From positions 1-5,328 of the forward strand of contig DAIDTN010000168.1 in the NCBI GenBank assembly GCA_027457185.1: a stretch of 5,328 nucleotides of DNA, given 5' to 3'. Below are positions 1-4,252 of this stretch, piece by piece (position 1 is the stretch's first letter; each line of letters starts with the position of its first letter). Position numbers and translations under genes: made by a program. The notes below the pieces were generated by a model. That model made no database searches. It saw nothing but the letters and a program-made list of their open reading frames with translations, and was not told the origin of the DNA. Source of the DNA: Burkholderiales bacterium (GTDB taxonomy: Bacteria; Pseudomonadota; Gammaproteobacteria; Burkholderiales; SG8-39).

Positions 1-43
1 CTTTGCAGTCGGTGAAGTTCTTGCTTTGCGGTACGGCGCTCAT
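1..43 (-). CDS. ahcY: S-adenosylhomocysteine hydrolase, N-terminal fragment (cut by window edge)
   Basis: Only the first 14 codons lie in the window. They begin at the ATG complementary to 43-41 and read MSAVPQSKNFTDCK. Bacterial AhcY proteins often open with a short variable N-terminus of this kind ahead of a conserved VADI-type segment, which would start just outside the window. A good Shine-Dalgarno sequence, AAAGGAG (56-50), sits 6 bases before the ATG. The call rests mainly on context: an SAH riboswitch lies directly upstream, and this class is known to control ahcY. AhcY reversibly hydrolyses SAH to adenosine and homocysteine in the cytoplasm, relieving inhibition of methyltransferases. 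MetK, encoded just upstream on the same strand, starts the same cycle, but a terminator separates the two genes. Another riboswitch-controlled methyl-cycle gene is possible but less likely. Confidence 0.82.
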   Translation of the reverse strand, partial: MSAVPQSKNFTDCK

Positions 44-49
44 CACGCG

Positions 50-56
50 CTCCTTT
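50..56 (-). promoter_or_regulatory. ahcY ribosome binding site
   Basis: AAAGGAG on the minus strand is a strong match to the anti-Shine-Dalgarno sequence, with a 6-base spacer to the ATG at 43. Its last bases, together with the following CGC (51-47, AGCGC), are complementary to GCGCU at 82-78 in the 3' pseudoknot strand of the riboswitch. Ligand binding could therefore control access to this site. The complementarity is seen directly; its use in regulation is inferred. Confidence 0.75.
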
Positions 57-76
57 CGTTTTAGAAAAAAGTTCGT

Positions 77-146
77 TAGCGCCGTTGCGGTTGTACACAC
101 CTCGAGCCTGGCGGGGAGTGAAGCCCGTCGCAACGCTCCTCGAGGG
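77..146 (-). ncRNA. SAH riboswitch (ahcY leader)
   Basis: The minus strand carries the signature of the SAH riboswitch class. P1 is a perfect 7-bp helix, CCUCGAG (145-139) with CUCGAGG (106-100). The conserved GAGCGUUGCGACGGGCU follows P1, and P2 pairs CGGG (127-124) with CCCG (115-112), ahead of the characteristic CCAGGCUCG at 111-103. The 3' part holds the pseudoknot strand GGCGCU (83-78), which pairs with AGCGUU (137-132) using two G-U wobbles. Segment order and sequence match the known Ralstonia-type riboswitch, whose crystal structures show SAH bound beside P1 and the pseudoknot. SAH riboswitches are described as switching genes on when SAH accumulates, which suits ahcY. The leader has no intrinsic terminator: its U-run (70-65) follows no stable stem. 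Control of translation is therefore more likely than attenuation. Confidence 0.93.
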
Positions 147-152
147 AGGCGC

Positions 153-158
153 ATTTTA
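153..158 (-). promoter_or_regulatory. Probable -10 element of the ahcY promoter
   Basis: TAAAAT on the minus strand (5 of 6 to TATAAT) lies so that transcription would start about 7 bases downstream, near 146. That is exactly where P1 of the riboswitch begins, so the aptamer would occupy the extreme 5' end of the RNA. The -35 region is poor: TGGCGC at 182-177, with an 18-bp spacer, is the best I see. A direct repeat of GCCGGGCGC (172-180 and 183-191) covers this weak -35 and may be an activator site or chance. Confidence 0.6.
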
Positions 159-269
159 CCTCAATTGCGACGCCGGGCGCCAGCCGGGCGCATTCTCTGC
201 CCGGGACATGGCCTGGAAACGCCCATCCCGCCTGGGTTTTGGGCCGGTTTACCTGCGGCGCGATGTCGC

Positions 270-296
270 AAAAAACGGGCGGCCCGAAGCCGCCCG
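270..296 (-). terminator. Intrinsic terminator downstream of metK
   Basis: On the minus strand CGGGCGGC (296-289) pairs perfectly with GCCGCCCG (283-276) across a TTCGG loop and is followed at once by six T residues (275-270). It starts 28 bases after the metK stop codon. This is a textbook Rho-independent terminator and separates metK transcription from the riboswitch-controlled ahcY unit. Confidence 0.93.
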
Positions 297-323
297 ATGT
301 TATTGCTGCCGGCGGACCCGCAT

Positions 324-1502
324 TCAGGCGGCGGCGGCCGCCAATTTGATTCCGGCATCGGCCGCGAGCGCCTGCGCCCTGTCCGTGTTCTCCCAGGTGA
401 ACTCCGGTTCGTCGCGGCCGAAGTGGCCGTAGGCCGCGGTCTTTTCGTAAATCGGACGCAGCAGGTCGAGCATCTGCACGATGCCCTTAGGACGCAGGTC
501 GAAATGCCTCAGCACCAGCTCGGACAGCTTTTCGTCGGAAATCTTGCCGGTGCCGAAGGTCGTGACCATGACGCTGGTCGGACGCGCCACGCCGATCGCG
601 TAGGAGACCTGGATCTGGCAGCGGCTCGCCAGGCCAGCCGCGACGACGTTCTTGGCGACATAGCGCGCGGCGTAGGCGGCGGAACGGTCTACTTTGGAGG
701 GGTCCTTGCCGGAGAACGCGCCGCCGCCGTGCGGCGCCGATCCGCCATAGGTGTCGACGATGATCTTGCGCCCGGTCAGGCCGCAGTCGCCCTTGGGACC
801 GCCGATCTCGAACGCGCCGGTCGGGTTGACCAGGTATTTGATCTGCCCTTTGACCAGATGCTTGGGCAGTATCGGTTTGATGATTTGCTCGATCACCGCC
901 TCTTCGATCTGCCTGTGCGTCAGGCCGGGGGCATGCTGGGTCGAGAGCACCACGGTGTCGATCGCGTCCGCCTTGCCGTCGACGTAGCGTATCGTGACCT
1001 GCGATTTGGCGTCGGGGCGCAGCCAGGGCATGCGCCCGTCGCGCCGCAATTCGGACTGGCGCTCGACCAGCCGGTGCGAAAGAAAAATGGGCAGCGGCAT
1101 CAGTTGCGCAGTCTCGTCGCAGGCGTAACCGAACATCAGGCCCTGGTCGCCTGCGCCCTGATCGAGGCCCTTGCCTCCGTCCACCCCCTGCGCGATGTCC
1201 TTGGACTGTTCGCCATAGGCCACGATCACCGTGCAAGTGTGCGTGTCGAAGCCGATCGCCGGATCGTCGTAGCCGATGCGCTTGATGGTCCTGCGCGCCA
1301 CTTCGTTATAGTTGACGCGCGCGCCGGTGGTGATTTCGCCGGCGAGCACCACCAGATTGTCCTTGACCAGCGTCTCGGCCGCGACTCGGGAGGTTTTGTC
1401 CTGGGCTAGAATAGCGTCCAGAACCGCGTCGGAAATCTGGTCGGCAACTTTGTCCGGATGGCCTTCGGAGACCGATTCCGAGGTGAACAGGAAAGTGTTC
1501 AT
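324..1502 (-). CDS. metK: S-adenosylmethionine synthetase (methionine adenosyltransferase)
   Basis: The product makes S-adenosylmethionine from methionine and ATP in the cytoplasm, releasing phosphate and pyrophosphate. It is 392 residues, close to the bacterial norm of about 385-395. Family motifs appear in order: FTSESVSEGHPDK at residues 6-18, with the catalytic-site His15 and Asp17; GAGDQG at 116-121, the ATP-binding signature; GDCGLTGRKIIVDTYGG at 238-254; and the phosphate-binding GGGAFSGKD at 259-267. The C-terminus ends in a run of alanines after the usual WE-(N/K)-TD segment. The ATG at 1502 gives the canonical MNTFLFTSESVSEGHPDK start. No good Shine-Dalgarno is seen before it, only CCCAACA. 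The gene diverges from lpxL across 72 bp, has its own promoter and ends at a strong terminator. No SAM riboswitch is visible in the short leader. Confidence 0.98.
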   Translation of the reverse strand: MNTFLFTSESVSEGHPDKVADQISDAVLDAILAQDKTSRVAAETLVKDNLVVLAGEITTGARVNYNEVARRTIKRIGYDDPAIGFDTHTCTVIVAYGEQSKDIAQGVDGGKGLDQGAGDQGLMFGYACDETAQLMPLPIFLSHRLVERQSELRRDGRMPWLRPDAKSQVTIRYVDGKADAIDTVVLSTQHAPGLTHRQIEEAVIEQIIKPILPKHLVKGQIKYLVNPTGAFEIGGPKGDCGLTGRKIIVDTYGGSAPHGGGAFSGKDPSKVDRSAAYAARYVAKNVVAAGLASRCQIQVSYAIGVARPTSVMVTTFGTGKISDEKLSELVLRHFDLRPKGIVQMLDLLRPIYEKTAAYGHFGRDEPEFTWENTDRAQALAADAGIKLAAAAA

Positions 1503-1535
1503 TGTTGGGTTCTAATGGATTGGAAAAGGGTCGTA

Positions 1536-1563
1536 AGGATAGCATGTCTTGATGCAATGCCAA
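1536..1563 (-). promoter_or_regulatory. Sigma70-type promoter of metK with extended -10
   Basis: On the minus strand TTGGCA (1563-1558; 5 of 6 to TTGACA) is followed after exactly 16 bp by TATCCT (1541-1536; 4 of 6 to TATAAT). A TG one base before the -10 forms an extended -10. The predicted start is near 1529, giving a leader of about 26 bases. The -35 hexamer lies within 12 bp of the lpxL start on the other strand. Confidence 0.65.
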
Positions 1564-1574
1564 AGTGACGCGGT

Positions 1575-2426
1575 GTGGTTCTAGGTCTGGCACGTCTGCT
1601 CGCCGTTCTGCCGCTTTCCGTCTTGCACCGTCTGGGTGCGATCTGCGGCTATATCGCCTATATGGTTTCACCGCGCTATCGCCGCTGCCTGTCGACCAAT
1701 CTGCGCGCGGCGGGGTTCACTGAAAACGCGCTTCTGCGCCAGGCGATTGCCGAAGCAGGCAAGGGCTTGCTGGAATTGCCTGCGATCTGGCTGCGTCCGC
1801 ACGAAACCGTCGCCCGATGGGTGACCGGGGTCACAGGTTGGAATCTGGTCGAGGCCGCGCTGGCGCGGCGGCGCGGCATCATCTTCCTCACGCCGCACCT
1901 GGGCTGCTTCGAAATTACTGCCCAGTACTATGCCTGGCGCGCCCCCGCCCGCGCCCCGCTTACCGCGCTCTACCGGCCGCCGAAGAAGAAGATGGTGGAG
2001 CCGCTGATGCTGGCGGGGCGCGACCGGCCCAATCTGCGCCTGGCCAGCGCCGATCTGCGGGGCGTGCGGGTGCTGATGCGCGCGCTCAAGCAGGGTGAAG
2101 CGATCGGCATCCTGCCCGACCAGGCGCCCGGGGTGGGCGAAGGCGAATGGGCGGAGTTTTTCGGCCGCCCGGCCTATACCATGACGCTCGCCGGGCGGCT
2201 GGCCGGAGCCTCGGGCGCACAGGTGATCCTCGCTTACGCCGAGCGTCTGTCAAAGGGCCGGGGCTATCACCTGCATCTGGCGCCCATGCCCGCGCCGCTT
2301 GCGGGCGAGTTGCCGACCCGCACGCTGAACCGTGCGCTTGAGGGGCTGATACGGTTATGCCCGGCGCAATATGTCTGGGGATACAACCGCTATAAAGTTC
2401 CAGCCGGGGCGCCAGCGCCAACATGA
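1575..2426 (+). CDS. lpxL: Lipid A biosynthesis acyltransferase (LpxL/HtrB family)
   Basis: Enzymes of this family move an acyl chain from acyl-ACP onto Kdo2-lipid IVA at the cytoplasmic face of the inner membrane, making an acyloxyacyl group of lipid A. The 283-residue product is slightly short for the family (about 290-310). A hydrophobic N-terminal segment (residues 3-31) should anchor it. The catalytic HX4E motif is His108-Glu113 within TPHLGCFEIT, the arrangement found in E. coli LpxL. Further family blocks are YRPPKKKMVEPLM (133-145), ILPDQAPGVGEGEW (179-192), FFGRPAYT (195-202) and the C-terminal AQYVWGYNRYKVP (264-276). The GTG at 1575 is the usable start: an in-frame stop at 1566 excludes anything longer, and the next residues align with the usual N-terminus. 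The ribosome site is weak. The acyl donor and position on lipid A cannot be read from sequence. Confidence 0.93.
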   Translation: MVLGLARLLAVLPLSVLHRLGAICGYIAYMVSPRYRRCLSTNLRAAGFTENALLRQAIAEAGKGLLELPAIWLRPHETVARWVTGVTGWNLVEAALARRRGIIFLTPHLGCFEITAQYYAWRAPARAPLTALYRPPKKKMVEPLMLAGRDRPNLRLASADLRGVRVLMRALKQGEAIGILPDQAPGVGEGEWAEFFGRPAYTMTLAGRLAGASGAQVILAYAERLSKGRGYHLHLAPMPAPLAGELPTRTLNRALEGLIRLCPAQYVWGYNRYKVPAGAPAPT

Positions 2427-2517
2427 ACCCGGAATGCGCAAGCCAAGGACAGCGACGTGAATCCGCGAGCGCTTGCTGGCGTATGCGCTGCAGCTTGCGC
2501 CCGGCGTCCACAAACTC

Positions 2518-3387
2518 ATGCTGACTCGCGTTGCGCTCGCGCTCATGTGGCTGCTGCGCCTGCTGCCGCTGCGGCTGCTCGCCGCCATCGGCACCGGTTT
2601 CGGCACGCTGCTCTACGCGTTCGGCCGCGAGCGCCGCCGCATCTGCCGGATCAACCTCGCGCGCTGCCTGCCCGAACTTTCAGCGGACGAACGCGACGCG
2701 CTGGCGCGGCGCCATTTCCAGGCCTTCGCCCGCACGTTCCTGGAGCGCGCGATTCTCTGGTGGGGATCGCCCGCGCGCATCCGGCGGCTGGTCCGCATCG
2801 AGGGCATGGAGCATTTTGAAGCCGCGCGCAGCGGGCCGCTGATCCTGCTCGCGCCGCATTTCGTCGGCCTGGACATGGGCGGGGCGCGCCTGGCCATGGA
2901 ATTCGACATGGTGTCGATTTACTCCAGGCAGAAAAACAAAGTCTTCGACGCGGTGCTCTATGCCGGGCGCATGCGCTTTGGCCGGCTGACGCTGCTGTCG
3001 CGCCAGCAGGGCGTGCGCCCGGCGCTGCGCGCGATGCAGGCGGGACGCCCTTTCTACTATCTGCCGGACATGGATTACGGCCAGCGCGATACCATCTTCG
3101 TGCCTTTTTTCGGCATCGCCACCGCCACCATTACCGGCGTGTCGCGCTTGGCGCGGCTCGCCGGAGCCCGTGTGCTGCCCTGCGTTACAAGGATGCTGCC
3201 CGGCGGCGAAGGCTACGTCGTGCGTTTTCTCCCGGCCTGGGAAAATTATCCCGGCGCCAGCATCGAGGCCGACACGCGGCGCATGAACGCCTTCGTCGAA
3301 GAGCAGGTGCGGCAGATGCCGGAACAATATCTATGGGTGCACAAGCGCTTCAAAACGCGCCCGCCGGGCGAGGCGCCGTGGTATTGA
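2518..3387 (+). CDS. Second lipid A biosynthesis acyltransferase (LpxL/LpxM family)
   Basis: This is a distant paralogue of the preceding gene and probably adds the other secondary acyl chain to lipid A at the inner membrane. From the ATG at 2518 it is 289 residues. A hydrophobic N-terminal anchor spans residues 5-35. The catalytic motif is His114-Asp119 (APHFVGLDMG), an HX4D form like that of E. coli LpxM. Further family blocks are SIYSRQKN (133-140), YYLPDMDYGQRD (180-191), FVPFFG (194-199) and the C-terminal PEQYLWVHKRFKTRPPGE (268-285). The frame stays open upstream to a TTG at 2473, which would add 15 residues. I prefer the ATG because MLTRVALALMWLLRLLPL resembles the usual family N-terminus. 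Neither start has a clear Shine-Dalgarno. The 91-bp gap after lpxL holds no terminator, so co-transcription is likely. LpxL versus LpxM specificity is not decidable here. Confidence 0.9.
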   Translation: MLTRVALALMWLLRLLPLRLLAAIGTGFGTLLYAFGRERRRICRINLARCLPELSADERDALARRHFQAFARTFLERAILWWGSPARIRRLVRIEGMEHFEAARSGPLILLAPHFVGLDMGGARLAMEFDMVSIYSRQKNKVFDAVLYAGRMRFGRLTLLSRQQGVRPALRAMQAGRPFYYLPDMDYGQRDTIFVPFFGIATATITGVSRLARLAGARVLPCVTRMLPGGEGYVVRFLPAWENYPGASIEADTRRMNAFVEEQVRQMPEQYLWVHKRFKTRPPGEAPWY

Positions 3388-3454
3388 GGCTAGTTACGTA
3401 CGGCGTCTTACGCATGGTTGCGTGCATTGCGCCGAATTGCGCGCTGCGCGCGCC

Positions 3455-3505
3455 AACCGTGATTTCGGTACGGATAAGAAGCGCATCCGTACCGAAATCA
3501 CGGTT
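3455..3505. repeat. Perfect 21-bp inverted repeat (hairpin 1)
   Basis: Bases 3455-3475 are the exact reverse complement of 3485-3505, around a 9-base centre, AAGAAGCGC (3476-3484). Twenty-one uninterrupted pairs are very unlikely by chance in a few hundred bases. The bases just outside (3454 and 3506, both C) do not pair. The arms contain GTGATTTCGGTACGGAT and are less GC-rich than the flanking DNA. No T-run follows on either strand. The centre of this element reappears, inverted and diverged, at 3557-3581. Confidence 0.95.
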
Positions 3506-3554
3506 CCTGATAAAAACAAAGACAGCCCGGCAGTTTTATACAAGATCGTCGATC

Positions 3555-3583
3555 GCGTGCGGATGTGCTTTTCATCCGCGCGC
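3555..3583. repeat. Inverted repeat (hairpin 2), diverged inverted copy of hairpin 1 core
   Basis: GCGTGCGGATG (3555-3565) pairs with CATCCGCGCGC (3573-3583) over 11 bp with one G-T position, around the 7-base loop TGCTTTT. The 25 bases 3557-3581 match the reverse complement of 3468-3492 at 19 positions, and all six differences are transitions. One pair of differences is compensatory, A-T in hairpin 1 becoming G-C here. Confidence 0.85.
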
Positions 3584-3595
3584 AGTCGGCGATCC

Positions 3596-3619
3596 GCGCG
3601 GACGGGACGCCGTCCGCGC
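3596..3619. repeat. 10-bp inverted repeat with 4-base loop (hairpin 3)
   Basis: GCGCGGACGG (3596-3605) and CCGTCCGCGC (3610-3619) are perfectly complementary around GACG. The stem resembles that of hairpin 2, with GYGCGGAY on the left and RTCCGCGC on the right, so it may be a further diverged member of the same palindrome family. Confidence 0.8.
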
Positions 3620-3628
3620 AATGGCGGA

Positions 3629-3678
3629 GACGGACGACGCCGAAGCGAGCAGACCTGATCCGTTCGGTTTCGTCCGTC
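3629..3678. repeat. Imperfect 16-bp inverted repeat (hairpin 4)
   Basis: Bases 3629-3644 (GACGGACGACGCCGAA) pair with 3663-3678 (TTCGGTTTCGTCCGTC) as 9 plus 5 bp around a 2-base mismatch, with an 18-base loop. It again carries CGGAC/GTCCG in the stem. It ends about 47 bp before the start of the CoA-binding gene. Confidence 0.7.
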
Positions 3679-3713
3679 ACGGTATCGAGCAAGCTGTTCC
3701 GCCACTTCGCGGT

Positions 3714-3719
3714 TAAAAT
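3714..3719 (+). promoter_or_regulatory. Possible -10 element immediately before the CoA-binding gene
   Basis: TAAAAT matches TATAAT at 5 of 6 positions and ends only 6 bp before the ATG at 3726. If used, transcription would begin at or next to the start codon and give a leaderless mRNA. That would agree with the lack of a Shine-Dalgarno sequence. I see no convincing -35 at 16-18 bp spacing, so the call is tentative. Confidence 0.35.
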
Positions 3720-3725
3720 CAGATA

Positions 3726-4145
3726 ATGCCATTCGCCAATCCCGAGCCGGAACAGATCTGCGCGCTGCTTAAAAGCGTGAAGACCATCGCGGTGGTGGGC
3801 TACTCGCCCAAGCCCGGTCGGCCCAGCCACACTATCGCGCAGCGGATGCAGCAGTTCGGCTATCGCATCATCCCGGTGCGCCCCGGCATCAGCGAGGGTC
3901 TGGGCGAGAAAGCCTATCGCGATCTCGCCTCGGTGCCGGAGCGCATAGACTTGGTGAACGTTTTCCGCGCCTCCGAATTCGTGCCAGAAGTGGTGGACGA
4001 ATGCCTGCGCCTGGGCCTGAAGCGCATCTGGATGCAGGAGAACATCTGGAACGAGGAAGCGGCCAGGCGCGCCCAGGCTGCCGGCATGACGGTGATCATG
4101 GACCGCTGCATCCTGCGCGATTACACGAGGCTGTGCCTTGCCTAA
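3726..4145 (+). CDS. CoA-binding domain protein (YccU-like)
   Basis: The 139-residue protein is a single Rossmann-type CoA-binding domain (CoA_binding_2 family, like E. coli YccU), the usual length for stand-alone members. The nucleotide-binding loop is TIAVVGYSPKPGRPS (residues 20-34). The second strand follows at YRIIPVRPG (46-54), then IDLVNVFRASEFVPEVVDE (74-92) and KRIWMQENIW (99-108). The family's closing block is NEEAARRAQAAGMTVIMDRC (109-128), with the conserved MDRC Cys at 128. The ENIW at 105-108 departs from the more usual LGV-type sequence there. The ATG at 3726 fits the family N-terminus but has no Shine-Dalgarno. The role is not established: members are thought to bind CoA or acyl-CoA, and no reaction can be inferred from neighbours. 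It may be transcribed with the GNAT gene 101 bp downstream. Confidence 0.9.
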   Translation: MPFANPEPEQICALLKSVKTIAVVGYSPKPGRPSHTIAQRMQQFGYRIIPVRPGISEGLGEKAYRDLASVPERIDLVNVFRASEFVPEVVDECLRLGLKRIWMQENIWNEEAARRAQAAGMTVIMDRCILRDYTRLCLA

Positions 4146-4163
4146 GGCCTTATTTGAACACGA

Positions 4164-4206
4164 GGGGAAATCCCCCAAGGGGACTTCCTTCGGTGCGCAT
4201 CCCCTT
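4164..4206. repeat. G/C-run inverted repeats in the CoA-binding/GNAT spacer
   Basis: GGGG-AAAT-CCCC (4164-4175) forms a small hairpin. AAGGGGA (4177-4183) is perfectly complementary to TCCCCTT (4200-4206). Just beyond, CCCC (4212-4215) can pair with GGGG (4222-4225). These are mutually overlapping options within a spacer dominated by G4 and C4-5 runs. No T-run follows, so none qualifies as an intrinsic terminator. Function is unknown. Confidence 0.6.
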
Positions 4207-4224
4207 GTGCTCCCCTGTATCGGG

Positions 4225-4252
4225 GGCCATTTCGGTGAGGCCGAAAGTGGCC
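4225..4252 (+). promoter_or_regulatory. Hairpin enclosing the probable GNAT translation start
   Basis: GGCCATTTCGG (4225-4235) pairs with CCGAAA (4241-4246) and TGGCC (4248-4252), giving 11 bp with a single bulged G at 4247. The 5-base loop is TGAGG, which contains the only Shine-Dalgarno-like GAGG (4237-4240). The bulged G is the first base of the candidate GTG start. The pairing is seen directly; a role in reducing initiation is inferred. Confidence 0.55.

Larger units (their letters stand above)
3388..3725. other. Non-coding, palindrome-rich intergenic region
   Basis: This 338-bp stretch separates lpxL2 from the CoA-binding gene. Open frames across it on both strands give low-complexity, Arg/Ser-rich products with no recognisable domain and no start signals, so I read it as non-coding. 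It holds at least four inverted repeats (3455-3505, 3555-3583, 3596-3619, 3629-3678). None is followed by a T-run on either strand, so they are not ordinary intrinsic terminators. It could be a cluster of repeated palindromic elements, a structured RNA or a remnant of a mobile element. Confidence 0.7.

Noticed and set aside
65..70. Attenuator terminator in the ahcY leader based on its U-run
   Set aside because: No stable GC-rich stem directly precedes the U-run; the nearest pairing involves the pseudoknot strand and the SD site, which points to translational control.
487..1236. Minus-strand open frame (249 codons) inside metK in another frame
   Set aside because: The Arg/Gly/Pro-rich translation is typical of a shadow frame, and metK motifs are all in the other frame.
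3..1409. Long plus-strand open frame (468 codons) opposite metK
   Set aside because: It lies almost wholly antisense to a full-length metK, and its Arg/Asp/Gly/Ala-rich product matches no family I know. GC-rich codon use on one strand commonly leaves the opposite frame open.
1503..1535. SAM riboswitch in the metK leader
   Set aside because: The predicted leader is only about 26 bases, too short for a SAM aptamer, and shows no SAM-I or SAM-II core sequences.
2680..3327. Minus-strand open frame (215 codons) opposite the second acyltransferase
   Set aside because: It is antisense to an intact gene with conserved motifs and has a His/Arg/Ala-rich composition and no start signals.
3455..3505. 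Integron attC site or intrinsic terminator
   Set aside because: The required RYYYAAC/GTTRRRY boxes are not present at the ends of the palindrome, and neither strand has a T-run after the stem.
3333..3716. Open frames on both strands across the lpxL2/CoA-binding gap (also minus 3732-3394)
   Set aside because: They read through the palindromes and so share similar stretches on both strands, have no domain, and lack ribosome sites.
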